Shown piece by piece: positions 52,002 through 60,727 of a DNA stretch of 64,000 nucleotides (position 1 is its first letter; every line of letters begins with the position of its first letter). Source of the DNA: Variovorax paradoxus. GTDB lineage: Bacteria; Pseudomonadota; Gammaproteobacteria; Burkholderiales; Burkholderiaceae_C. The position numbers and the translations under genes were made by a program. The notes beneath the pieces are model-generated. The model had not been told where the DNA came from, ran no database searches, and was given only the letters and a program-made list of their open reading frames with translations. The DNA lies in the NCBI RefSeq assembly GCF_009498455.1, contig NZ_CP045644.1, positions 3,351,001-3,415,000 of the forward strand, written 5' to 3'.

Positions 52002-53417
52002 ATGACCACGATCACCACCCACTGGCGCAAGCAGCTGCGCAACACCACCAAGCCGGCCTACCTGCTGCTGGCCGACCTGATCGCCGACGACATCAAGACC
52101 GGTCGCCTCGTCGTGCGCGACCGGCTGCCCACCTTGCGCGAGCTGGCGGCAGACCTGGCGCTCAACTACACGACCGTGGCGCGCGGCTATGCCGAAGCGC
52201 GCAAGCGCGGCCTGATCGATTCGCGCGCCGGCACCGGCACCTTCATCCGTTCGGGCAGTCCGAGCCTGCGGCTGCGCGGCGGCAGCGGCGCCGAGATGAC
52301 GATGAACATGCCGCCCGAGCCCGACGACGCCCACCTGATGGCGCGCATGCACGACAGCGCGAGCCGGGCCTTCGCGCAGGCCGACCTGCACGACCTGATG
52401 CGCTACCAGGACTTCGGCGGCACCGCGCACGACCGCGAGGCGGCAAGGCACTGGCTGCGCCCCTTCGTGCCCGATGCGGGCATCGACCGCATCCTCGTGT
52501 GCCCCGGCATCCACAGCGTGCTCACCGCGCTGTTCTCCCAGCTGGCGAGGCCTGGCGAGCTGATCTGCGTGGAGTCGCTCACCTATCCGGGCGTGAAGGC
52601 CGTCGCGGCGCAACTGGGCGTGCAGCTGCACGCGCTGCAGCTCGACGACGACGGCCCCATTGCGGATGCCTTCGAGCACGCCTGCAAGACGCTCAAGCCC
52701 AAGGCGCTGTACTGCAACCCGACGCTGCTGAACCCGACCGCGGGCACCGTGTCGCGCGCGCGGCGCGAGGCGCTGGCAGACGTGGCGTTGCGCTATGCCA
52801 TTCCGATCATCGAGGACGATGCCTACGGCATGCTGCCGCGCCAGACGCCCGCCGCCATCGCCACGCTGGCGCCCGCGCTCACCTACTACGTGAGCGGGTT
52901 CTCCAAGTGCTTCGGCGCGGGGCTGCGCAGCGCGTACGTGTGTTCACCGACGGTGGTGCAGTCGCAGCGCCTGGCCGGCGCGATGCGGGCCACCACCGTC
53001 ATGGCCTCGCCGATCACCAACGCACTGACCACGCTGTGGGTCGAGGACGGCACCGCCGAGGCCATGCTGCAGGCGGTGCGCGGCGAATCGATGGCGCGGC
53101 AGGCGCTGGCCGCGCGCCATCTCGGCGACAGCGGGCTGCAGGCGCATCCCGAGGGCTTCCATGCCTGGCTGCCGTTGCCGTCGGGCTGGAGCCCGGTGGA
53201 GTTTGCGTCCTACCTGCGCACGCAGAACGTCGGCGTGGTAGCGAGCGCGGCCTTTTCCACCGACGGCGATCCGCCCGAGGCCGTGCGCATCTGCCTGGGC
53301 GGCCCGATGACGCGGGAGCAATGCGACCAGGCCCTGCGGCTCATCGCCGACACGCTGGCGCATCCGCGGCACCCTCACGCAACGGTGCACTCGTTTGCAG
53401 GGGCTGAGCGCCTGTAG
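52002..53417 (+). CDS. MocR/GntR-family transcriptional regulator with aminotransferase domain
   Basis: A 471-residue MocR protein. The N-terminal winged helix (residues about 10-75, including RDRLPTLRELAADLALNYTTVARGY) is followed by a PLP-dependent aminotransferase-like domain. The PLP lysine is expected in YYVSGFSKCFGAGLR and the aspartate in IIEDDAYGML. It is divergent from nitB across a 346-bp repeat-rich gap and is the probable Nit1C regulator. The ATG at 52002 is chosen because earlier start codons (51963, 51984) fall inside the operator repeats. Confidence 0.92.
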   Translation: MTTITTHWRKQLRNTTKPAYLLLADLIADDIKTGRLVVRDRLPTLRELAADLALNYTTVARGYAEARKRGLIDSRAGTGTFIRSGSPSLRLRGGSGAEMTMNMPPEPDDAHLMARMHDSASRAFAQADLHDLMRYQDFGGTAHDREAARHWLRPFVPDAGIDRILVCPGIHSVLTALFSQLARPGELICVESLTYPGVKAVAAQLGVQLHALQLDDDGPIADAFEHACKTLKPKALYCNPTLLNPTAGTVSRARREALADVALRYAIPIIEDDAYGMLPRQTPAAIATLAPALTYYVSGFSKCFGAGLRSAYVCSPTVVQSQRLAGAMRATTVMASPITNALTTLWVEDGTAEAMLQAVRGESMARQALAARHLGDSGLQAHPEGFHAWLPLPSGWSPVEFASYLRTQNVGVVASAAFSTDGDPPEAVRICLGGPMTREQCDQALRLIADTLAHPRHPHATVHSFAGAERL

Positions 53418-53451
53418 GGCTTGCGCCGTCCGCGGTACCTCCTGCCTCAGT

Positions 53452-53553
53452 TCACCAGTCCTTGCAATCCATCAGCGCGATCCAGGTGCCAGATGTGTCC
53501 GAGCAGCGTCTGCGCACGGAGGCACCGATCAGCGGTCCCGACAGCAGATCCAT
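53452..53553 (-). CDS. Possible small protein (33 residues)
   Basis: A short frame beginning MDLLSGPLIGASVRRRC with a well-placed AGGAGAA ribosome site about 6 bases before the ATG. The good ribosome site is the only support; it could also be the residual 5' end of a lost gene. No homology recognised. Confidence 0.3.
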   Translation of the reverse strand: MDLLSGPLIGASVRRRCSDTSGTWIALMDCKDW

Positions 53554-53671
53554 CTTGGTTCTCCTGGGTTGGTTCGACGTTCATGCTCGTCGAGTTCTGC
53601 TGTTCGTGCCCCGCAGGGCGCGCAAGGTCCCTCTCGCGACCCTGCTGTTCCCATGTCGCGTCGGCTTCGCG

Positions 53672-53857
53672 CTAGCCCAGGAAGTTGACCAATGCCGGAA
53701 TCACCTGCTCGGGCGCCTCTTCCATCAACCAGTGTCCGGAGCCTTTGACGATGACGCCCTGCACGTTGGTCGCGACCATCTTTCCCTGCTCGATCAGGAA
53801 GGCTCCGCCGGCCTTTTCACCAGAGAGCACCAGCATCGGCATGGGAGCGGGAGTCAT
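53672..53857 (-). pseudogene. Alpha/beta-hydrolase C-terminal fragment
   Basis: The minus strand encodes PMPMLVLSGEKAGGAFLIEQ and ends VKGSGHWLMEEAPEQVIPAL, then VNFLG and a stop. The catalytic histidine motif GSGHWL-EE-PE is typical of epoxide hydrolase/haloalkane dehalogenase-like proteins. The nucleophile half is missing, and a transposase-like fragment abuts it, so it was truncated by insertion. Confidence 0.7.
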
Positions 53858-53861
53858 GGAG

Positions 53862-53963
53862 CTTTGCCCGCGTGAGGAAAGTGCGCAGGCTGTAGCCGAC
53901 AAGTTCGGCGTGTGCCGTCCAACGCTGTACAACTGGCAGCGCGCGGCGTGCGCTGCTGTCTGA
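53862..53963 (+). pseudogene. Transposase helix-turn-helix fragment
   Basis: The short plus-strand peptide REESAQAVADKFGVCRPTLY followed by NWQ resembles the N-terminal HTH of an IS-element OrfA-type transposase. Only about 30 residues remain. It directly abuts the truncated hydrolase. Confidence 0.5.
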
Positions 53964-54082
53964 CGCGTGCATCGGTGGACGCCTACGATAGAAACCAAAG
54001 CATTCACATTCAATGGCGCCCGACGTCGAAATGGAAATGAGGCGTGCCGTACGTCTCGCCTTCGGCGGATCAGGAGACTGCC

Positions 54083-55872
54083 ATGCGCACTCAGGATGAC
54101 AAGAAGAACGACGAGGCAAGCCGTCTCGCTCATGACGGCGGCATCGATCCCCAGCAAGCGCTGACCGGCACCACCCGACGCTCGCTCCTGCGCAGCGCGG
54201 TGCTGTTCGCGATGTTCTCGGGCAGCGGCATCAGCTTGACCGGCTGTGGCGGCGGTGGTGGCGGAGGAGGAGGGGCTTCGGCATCGGTGGTGGTGGTGGT
54301 GGTGGTGGTGGCAGTCCGCCCGATGGCTCCGGCTCGGTGTTCAAGCACGGCATCGCGAGCGGCGATCCGTTGTCCGACCGCGTGATCCTCTGGACCCGCG
54401 TGACGGCGCCCGCACCGGGCACCTTCAACGTCGAGTGGGAGGTGGCCAGCGACGAGCGCTTCGGCATCATCGTTGCGCGCGGCACCGCGAGCACCGGCCC
54501 CGAGCGCGACTACACGGTCAAGGTGGATGCCGTCGGCCTCCAGCCCGCCAGCACCTATTTCTATCGCTTCGTGATGGGCAACGAGAACTCGCCCATCGGC
54601 CGCACCAAGACGCTGCCGGTGGGCGGTGTATCGCAGGCCAAACTGGCGGTGGTGTCCTGCTCCAACTTCCCCAGCGGCTATTTCAATGTCTATGCCGACA
54701 TTGCCCGGCGCACCGACATCGACGTGGTGCTGCATCTGGGGGACTACATCTACGAGCACGGCCGGGTGGGTTATGCGTCTCAGCTTGCGATCGCCATCGA
54801 CCGAGAGTCGGTACCCGGCCACGAGATCCTGACGCTCGCGGACTACCGCCTGCGCCATGCGCAGTACCGTACCGACAGCGATCTGCGCGCCCTGCATGCG
54901 CGGCTGCCCATGATCGCGGTGTGGGACGACCACGACCTGGCCGACAACGCGTGGTCAGGCGGGGCAGAAAACCACGACGAAGCAACCGAGGGCAGCTTTG
55001 CCGCACGGCGCGCGGCTGCCGTTCAGGCCTACCACGAGTGGCTGCCGACGCGGCTGCCCGATCCAGCCAACCCGCTGCAGGTCTATCGCTCGTTCGACAT
55101 CGGCACCCTGGCGTCGATGCACATGCTCGACACCCGGCTGATCGGCCGCGACAAGCAGGTCACGCTCCAACAGTATTTGGACGGCGAGGCTGCCGCCCCG
55201 ACGCGGCAGCTGCTGGGCCAGCCGCAGGTGGACTGGCTGTCCGCGCGCATGGCCGCATCGGCCGGCACATGGCAGGTGCTCGGCCAGCAGGTGCTCATGA
55301 TGCGCATGGCCATCCCCTTGAGCATCGCGACCGACTTCAACCTCGAGACGCTGACCGCCTACCTGACGGCGCTGGCGCTTCCGGATGCCGCGCGCAGCGA
55401 CAGCCAGCGGGCCCTGATCGCGCAGCAGAAGGTGCCCTACAACCTGGACGCCTGGGACGGCTACCCCGCCGCCCGCGACACCGTGCTTGCGATGGCGCGC
55501 AGCCAGGGCAAGAACCTTATCTCGTTGGCCGGCGACACGCACAACGCCTGGGCCGGGAACCTCACCGACCCCTCGGGGCAGCGGGTCGGGGTGGAATTCG
55601 GAACCTCCTCGGTGTCGTCCCCCGGCTTCGAGCGGGCGCTGCCGCTGATTGCCAACAACCTGCTGTCCGATGGCTTCCTGCGCATGATCGACGACCTGCG
55701 CTACGCCGAAACCAGCAAGCGCGGCTATGCCGTGCTGACGCTGACGCCAGCCGAAGCACGTTGCGACTACATCGAGATCAGCACGGTGTTCAGCCGCGAC
55801 TATGCAGTGCGGACGGCCGCCACGCTGCGCACGTTGCCGGGTGTCGGTAACCTGCAGGTGCTCGCGGCCTGA
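54083..55872 (+). CDS. PhoD-like alkaline phosphatase/phosphodiesterase, frameshifted in poly-glycine linker
   Basis: A secreted calcium/iron-type phosphatase of the PhoD family. The N-terminus has a Tat-like TRRSLLRSAV signal and a lipobox (SLTGC) followed by a glycine run. The catalytic part from about 54337 shows the metal motifs LGDYIYEHGRVGY, VWDDHDLADNAW and SLAGDTHNAW. The signal and catalytic part are in different frames. Adding one base to the G4 run at 54272-54275 would join them (the span of 1790 bases is one short of a multiple of three). Translation could otherwise start at the GTG at 54337, giving a cytoplasmic 511-residue product. This may be a sequencing error, a mutation or slippage-based switching. 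Confidence 0.8.
54286..54309 (+). repeat. Eight GGT repeats (poly-glycine linker)
   Basis: Eight uninterrupted GGT codons follow the G-run in the PhoD gene and encode glycine in the catalytic frame. The run and the adjacent frameshift are prone to slippage. Confidence 0.9.
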
Positions 55873-56029
55873 GCGTCCACAGCGCCGCTTGCCAGCGCGG
55901 CTGCATCCGCAGCGCCTTGTATGGTTGAGGCGCTGGCGCGAATTTTCCCGGGTACGCACCGGTCGCGCGCAAGGGGTCCGAGAACTTCTCGGTCATTTCG
56001 AAGTCGAGGATCAAGGTCTTGTCGGTCAT
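55790..56029 (-). CDS. Possible small protein, weakly supported
   Basis: A 79-residue minus-strand frame (MTDKTLILDFEMTEKFSDPL at the start) fills most of the gap after the PhoD gene, and overlaps its last 83 bases. The first 50 residues have plausible protein composition, but there is no ribosome site and no family. It could be spurious. Confidence 0.25.
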   Translation of the reverse strand: MTDKTLILDFEMTEKFSDPLRATGAYPGKFAPAPQPYKALRMQPRWQAALWTLRPRAPAGYRHPATCAAWRPSALHSRG

Positions 56030-56100
56030 GCCGCGAATCTAGCGGCGTCACCGACAAACCGGCGACGGGGTTGGTGGGAAGAGACGGGCCGAGAAGCCCT

Positions 56101-56616
56101 TCACGCCATCCCGTACCGCAGCAACCAGTTCCAGATCACCGCCGACCCGTTCGACATCTCGAGTGCAGCCTTCGCATAGCCCATGAGATCGGCGAGCCGC
56201 ACCTCGGCGCGGATCACGACGTCGTGACGCTGAAGGTCTTCTTCGCGCACATCGGCCTGGCGGCGATCGAGTTCGTCGCGCAGCACCGTGGCGTAGGCCC
56301 GCGGGCTCTTCAATCGCAGGAACATGATCGGCTCGACCACCGCGTCGAGCTCGGGATCGACGAAGGTGTGGATCTCGGGATCGCGCGACACGACCTGGTC
56401 GCCGTGCGCGTCCCTGATGAGCTGCTGGGCCTGTTCGAGCGCAGCTTCGTTCGCCGCGTAGATCCGGCCGCCGCGTCCTTCGCAGATGAAGATGTACTGG
56501 TCGGGCCGCGAGAGCCAGTCGACCGGTCCGCGCTCGGCGAAGACAGCCAGGCCTTCGGCACCGGGCAGCAGCGACTGGCGCAGCGGGTACTTGATGAGTG
56601 GGTCTTCAGCGAACAT
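56101..56616 (-). CDS. Stand-alone EF-G domain-V-like protein
   Basis: A 171-residue protein whose second half matches the C-terminal domain V of elongation factor G: VVEPIMFLRLKSPRAYATVL, then DELDRRQADV, then VIRAEVRLADLMGYAKAALE. The first 80 residues (LLPGAEGLAVFAERGPVDWL) are not recognised. It has no GTPase domain, so it cannot act as a translocase; it might bind ribosomes or a partner. AGGAA lies 9 bases before the ATG at 56616. Its start overlaps the end of the universal-stress-protein gene by 11 bases, so the two are co-expressed, perhaps in stress response. Confidence 0.75.
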   Translation of the reverse strand: MFAEDPLIKYPLRQSLLPGAEGLAVFAERGPVDWLSRPDQYIFICEGRGGRIYAANEAALEQAQQLIRDAHGDQVVSRDPEIHTFVDPELDAVVEPIMFLRLKSPRAYATVLRDELDRRQADVREEDLQRHDVVIRAEVRLADLMGYAKAALEMSNGSAVIWNWLLRYGMA

Positions 56617-57556
56617 CTTGCAGCTTCCTCGAAATGACGGCCGGTTGGGTGTCGGCGCGTCGATCACCAGGCGCCACCAGCACGTCGCCCGTGGCCCAGC
56701 ACAGCACGCGCTGCGCGACGCTACCGAACAGGAAATCGGTGAACGGATTCGCGCGGCGCTTGCCGACCACGAGCAGCTCGGCGCGCGCATGCTGTTGCTG
56801 CACCGTGGCCTGCCGCGCCGGGTCGCCGCGGCCGATGGCCGAGAGCACGCGGTTGCGCCGCGCGCTCGACGAGTCGGTCAGCGAGAAGAGTCGCTCGCGC
56901 GCCTGCCGCATGCTGTCGTGGCGGTAGGTCTTGATGGCGTGGTCCGACACCTCGGCATAGCGCAGCTTGCTTTCGTGCAAGGTGTTGAGCGCATGGAACA
57001 GCTCCAATGCGGCATTCGGATCGAGCCCATGGGCCAGGCTCACGAGTTCGCGCGATGCGGGTGTGAAGTCGACGGCCACCAGGATGCGGCCGTAGCGCAG
57101 GCGCGTGTCGAGCCGCGTCACGAGCACCGGGCAGCGCACCTGCCGCAGCAGGCGCTCCACGGGCTGGCCGCTGAAGAAGGCGCCGGGCGAACGATCACGC
57201 TCGTGGCTCAGCACCACGAGGTCGACATACCGGGCCTCGTCCACGATCTGCGCGAGGCCGCCGCTCGGCCCTGCGACCTGCTTGACCAGCACATCGAAGC
57301 GCGAAGCCATCGACCGGGTCAGCCCTGCGAGCGCGGTTGCCGCTTCGGCGTGCGCGAACGGCGCGAAATCCGCGGGCGCGTACATGAGCTTCAGCAGCGC
57401 GCCGTGTTCGGCGGCGAGCAGGGCGGCGCGCTCGACCGCGCGGTTGCCGCGTGCCGAGAGATCGGTGACGGCAAGGATGGATTGAAAAGAAGGCGTGTTG
57501 GACGAGACGCCGCCGCCGGGAAGCACGTGCTCCCGCTGAACCTGATGGTGATGCAT
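56606..57556 (-). CDS. Tandem-domain universal stress protein (UspA)
   Basis: A 316-residue protein with two Usp domains. The first starts FQSILAVTDLSARGNRAVER and the second YGRILVAVDFTPASRELVS. The nucleotide-binding loop in the second domain is VVGKRRANPFTDFLFGSVA, a variant of the G-x2-G-x9-G(S/T) motif. Such proteins are induced by starvation, oxidants or respiratory stress. The gene overlaps the EF-G-like gene, which it precedes. Confidence 0.88.
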   Translation of the reverse strand: MHHHQVQREHVLPGGGVSSNTPSFQSILAVTDLSARGNRAVERAALLAAEHGALLKLMYAPADFAPFAHAEAATALAGLTRSMASRFDVLVKQVAGPSGGLAQIVDEARYVDLVVLSHERDRSPGAFFSGQPVERLLRQVRCPVLVTRLDTRLRYGRILVAVDFTPASRELVSLAHGLDPNAALELFHALNTLHESKLRYAEVSDHAIKTYRHDSMRQARERLFSLTDSSSARRNRVLSAIGRGDPARQATVQQQHARAELLVVGKRRANPFTDFLFGSVAQRVLCWATGDVLVAPGDRRADTQPAVISRKLQDVR

Positions 57557-57965
57557 GACGCACTCCAGTCGAACGCGACCCCGGATGAGGGGGGCGCAGC
57601 CGCGCGGGGCAGGTGCCCGGCGGTCGATGGTTTGCGCTGAAAGAGAAAGGAAAGAGGTGGACCGCCGGGCTCAGGAATGTGCGGGCGTCTGCTGAGCCGC
57701 CGCTGTCATCCACGCGAACACCGGCGTGTAGCCGCCGGAGCGGGACGTCAAGGTGTGGAGGGAGGGCTGGGCGTTCATGCCAAGGAGTCTAGGCCAGATG
57801 CGTGCAGATCCGATCAGTACCCGCACGATCCTTGCCAGATTGGAAGGGCGCCGCGCACCGCGTGCGCGGGCCGGCTTCCCCTTTTTTGTTCTCATTTGTC
57901 ATGTGCAAGGGGAGACGTGTTTCCGTGTCCCCGGTCTTCCTGGAGGTTCACGCATGAGATTCAAC
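57557..57965. other. Upstream region of universal stress gene
   Basis: 409 bases between the stress gene start and the TetR gene end. A possible 35-residue frame (57671-57778, MNAQPSLHTLTSRSGGYTPV) has no ribosome site. I see no defensible promoter motif by eye, though a stress promoter is expected here. Confidence 0.4.
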
Positions 57966-58589
57966 CTAGCGCCCCGTCGGGCCGCAGAGATAGCCCATGA
58001 GCGCATCGACGATCGAGGCCTCGAGGGCAGCGGGCTCGAACTGCGCGGGCGGCTCGATGACGGCCGCATGCACCAGCGTTTCCATGATCTGCAGCACCAC
58101 CCAGGTGGCGAGGTCGAGGTTGCGCGGCGCGAGCTCGGCGCGGTGCTCGTCCAGCAGCTGGCGCACGCGCCGGAAGATGTCGTGGTCGGCTGCGCTCTCT
58201 TCGCGCGGCGCATCGAAGAAGGGGAACTCCTTTTCGAGCACGCGATGCAGCTCGGGATACACCGCATGCGCCGCGAGCAGCGCACGCACCACGGCCTGCA
58301 CACGCCCGCGAAGGCTGCGCGCGCGCGACGTGGCCAACACTTCCTCGATGGCCGCGTACATCTGTGCGGCGTGCCGCTCGTGCAGCGCCGTGATCAGCGA
58401 GTCCTTGTTCGGAAAGTACTGGTAGAGCGAGCCCACGCTCACGCCGGCGCGTTCGGCGACCACGTTGGTGTTGGTGCCGGCATAGCCCCGCTCTCCCAGA
58501 ACGCGAGCCGTGGCTTCCAGAATGACCTCGACCATCTGCTGGGAGCGCGCCTGGCGCGGCGCCTTTCTTGGCTGGGGAAGGGATTTCAT
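57966..58589 (-). CDS. TetR-family transcriptional regulator
   Basis: A 207-residue TetR repressor with an N-terminal HTH (VAERAGVSVGSLYQYFPNKDSLITALHERH) and a helical ligand-binding domain. It is divergent from the siderophore-interacting-protein gene at 58701. The gap carries AATGCGAG/CTCGTATT palindromes, consistent with autoregulation and control of the flavoprotein gene. The ligand is unknown. Confidence 0.9.
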   Translation of the reverse strand: MKSLPQPRKAPRQARSQQMVEVILEATARVLGERGYAGTNTNVVAERAGVSVGSLYQYFPNKDSLITALHERHAAQMYAAIEEVLATSRARSLRGRVQAVVRALLAAHAVYPELHRVLEKEFPFFDAPREESAADHDIFRRVRQLLDEHRAELAPRNLDLATWVVLQIMETLVHAAVIEPPAQFEPAALEASIVDALMGYLCGPTGR

Positions 58590-58613
58590 CGGGCGTTCCG
58601 AATGCGAGTTTTC

Positions 58614-58635
58614 AATGCGAGTGAAGGCTCGTATT
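58614..58635. promoter_or_regulatory. TetR operator candidate
   Basis: AATGCGAG-TGAAGG-CTCGTATT is an inverted repeat with one mismatch in the arms and a 6-base spacer. Further AATGCGAG and CTCGCATT half-sites occur at 58601 and near 58659-58666 in the same 111-bp gap between the divergent TetR and flavoprotein genes. Confidence 0.65.
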
Positions 58636-58700
58636 CTAAGAAGAGCCGAGCAAATGCTCGCATTCAAGAGTTTCCCCCCATTCGAATCGACATACAGACA

Positions 58701-59510
58701 ATGAACGCCAATGCCTCCGAGGCCCACGCGCCGCATGCGTTGCCTTCTTCCTTTCCGCTCCTGCAGCCGATCGCTGCGGTCCCACCCGAACGGGGCACGC
58801 GGCTGAAAGCCCATGTCCTCCGGTGCAGCCTCGTGACGCCGCACATGCGCCGCATCACACTCGGCGGCCCGGACGTCGCGGCCTTCCTGCGCCACGCGGC
58901 AGCCGACCAACCCGGCGCCTGGGTGAAGGTGTTCGTGCCCGGCGGCGAAGGGCGGGCCTACACCCTTCGCCGCATCGACCGCGTCGCCGCCACGCTCGAG
59001 CTGGACTTCGTGCTGCACGGCGACAGCGGCCATGAAGGCCCGGCCTCGGCCTGGGCGGCGCGGGCGCAACCCGGCGAATGTATCGGCTTTGCCGGGCCGC
59101 GCGACGGCGGCTTTGCGCTCCCGGACGATGCGCGCTGGGTGATGCTGGCCGGCGACGCGACCGCGCTGCCCGCGATCCAGTCGATTGCCGCGAGCCTCGG
59201 GCCGGAGATCCGCCTCAAGACCTATGTCGAAGTGCCCACGGCCGCCGATGTGCAGGAGATCCGCAGCCAGGCCGTGCTGCGCACCTGCTGGCTCACCGGC
59301 GATCCGGCCGAGCCGGGGCTGGCGCTGCAGCAGCAGCTGATGCACCGCCCGCAGCCGGCGGGGCCGGGCTACATCTGGCTGGCGGGTGAGTCCGGCGTGG
59401 TGCGCACCTTGCGCGCCCATTTCCTGAACGACCAGGGCCTGGCGCGCACGCGGCTGACCGCCAAGGGCTACTGGAAGCACGGCGAAGCCGATCACCGCGA
59501 CCGGGCCTGA
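58701..59510 (+). CDS. Siderophore-interacting-protein family FAD reductase
   Basis: A 269-residue flavoprotein of the SIP/ferric-siderophore reductase family. The FAD-binding segment GRAYTLRRID, the NAD(P)H-domain text AGDATALPAIQSIA, and AGESGVVRTLRAHF and KGYWKHGEAD at the C-terminus are family features. It would reduce iron released from siderophores, or another cofactor. The ATG at 58701 is the only start near the divergent TetR operator. It is probably under TetR control. Confidence 0.88.
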   Translation: MNANASEAHAPHALPSSFPLLQPIAAVPPERGTRLKAHVLRCSLVTPHMRRITLGGPDVAAFLRHAAADQPGAWVKVFVPGGEGRAYTLRRIDRVAATLELDFVLHGDSGHEGPASAWAARAQPGECIGFAGPRDGGFALPDDARWVMLAGDATALPAIQSIAASLGPEIRLKTYVEVPTAADVQEIRSQAVLRTCWLTGDPAEPGLALQQQLMHRPQPAGPGYIWLAGESGVVRTLRAHFLNDQGLARTRLTAKGYWKHGEADHRDRA

Positions 59511-59531
59511 GCCCGACGCGCACCGGCTGGG

Positions 59532-60542
59532 TCAGTGCTCGGCCGGTGCGTGGCGCGTGCGCGTGTCCGACGGCCGCTCGCCGAAGCGCGCGCGGTACTG
59601 GGCCGCGAAATGGCCCAGATGCAGGAATCCGTACTTCTGCGCCACGTCGCGCACGCCCGTCTGCGTGGACGCGGCCTGCAGTTCGGTGCGCACGCGGTCC
59701 AGCCGCAGCTCGCGCAGGAACTCCATCGGTCCCTGGCCCGCATGCTGGCGGAACGCGAGCTGCAGGGCGCGTGCGCTGCAGCCGGCCTCGCGGCACACGT
59801 CGGCCAGCGACAGCGGCTGCTCGGCGTGCGCGGCCATGAACTCCTGCGCCTTGCGCACCGCGCGCGGCAGCAGGTGGCGCTGCGCGTCACCGGCGAGCGC
59901 GCGCGAGTGGTTGTGGCCCGCTGACATCAGCAGGCTCGACATCAGGTACTCCTCGGCATGCTCGGCCAGGCGCCCGCCGCCTTGCAGCGCATTGCCGGCA
60001 TCGAGCGTGAGCCGCAGGTAGTCGATGAAGTGCACCAGCGGCGCGAGCGCGGGGTTGTCCAGCGGCACGCCGAGGTCGAACACCAGGTGCTGGCGCACGG
60101 GCGCCTGCAGCAGCGCTTCGAGCCGCGACAGCAGCGCCGCGCGCGCGATGCGCACGATCAGGTGCGGGCTGTCGTCGGCCCAGCGCATCGACAGCAGTTC
60201 GGTGGGCGAGGGCAGCGAGGCGATGCGCGGCGTGGCTTCGACCTGCTGGCCGCCGCAGCGGATGTCGGCGCCGCCGCGCAACGGAATCTGCAACAGGAAG
60301 AAGTCTTGCAGGTAGCCCGGGTCGATCTGCACGCCGGGGCCGTACTGCACGTAATTGAGGCTCACGTCGCGGTGCAGGCGCGCGCTGTGGTGGCAGGCGT
60401 CCAGTTCGGTGCGCGGGCGCAGCATCGTGAGGCCATGCGGGCAGAACACGCGGGCCACGCTCTCGCGTGCCTCGTCCATGTCGTGGCTCTCGAACAGGCG
60501 GTAACGCTGCAGCGGCAGCCGTGGGGCGGTGGCGGTTTCCAT
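59532..60542 (-). CDS. AraC-family transcriptional regulator
   Basis: A 336-residue AraC/XylS-type regulator with an N-terminal effector domain and a C-terminal double HTH (LSLADVCREAGCSARALQLAFRQHAGQG and GVRDVAQKYGFLHLGHFAAQYRARFGERPS). It resembles the benzoate/toluate (XylS-like) subgroup. It is divergent from the SDR/StyA operon across 185 bp and is its likely activator. The ATG at 60542 is chosen over 60605 because the conserved text begins near METATAPRLPLQRY. Confidence 0.9.
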   Translation of the reverse strand: METATAPRLPLQRYRLFESHDMDEARESVARVFCPHGLTMLRPRTELDACHHSARLHRDVSLNYVQYGPGVQIDPGYLQDFFLLQIPLRGGADIRCGGQQVEATPRIASLPSPTELLSMRWADDSPHLIVRIARAALLSRLEALLQAPVRQHLVFDLGVPLDNPALAPLVHFIDYLRLTLDAGNALQGGGRLAEHAEEYLMSSLLMSAGHNHSRALAGDAQRHLLPRAVRKAQEFMAAHAEQPLSLADVCREAGCSARALQLAFRQHAGQGPMEFLRELRLDRVRTELQAASTQTGVRDVAQKYGFLHLGHFAAQYRARFGERPSDTRTRHAPAEH

Positions 60543-60727
60543 AGGGAAGCGGAGTGACCCTAGCAAAAAGCCTTCCAGCCCACAATTCGGGCCGTCCCTT
60601 GGCACCTGTGTAAAAAACCTGCGCGGCAGGGACAGCCCCTGCGTTTTCGGGATCGGCCGGCGAGGCCTTCCGCTCTACCTTTGGCCCATTCGCCGAACCG
60701 GCGATTCAACCGAGGAGAGCAAGCGTC

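Larger units (their letters stand above)
53418..54082. other. Degenerate region between MocR and PhoD genes
   Basis: About 660 bases with broken pieces only: a possible 33-residue minus-strand frame at 53452-53553, the tail of an alpha/beta hydrolase, and a transposase HTH fragment, listed separately. The rest shows nothing I recognise. Confidence 0.5.
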
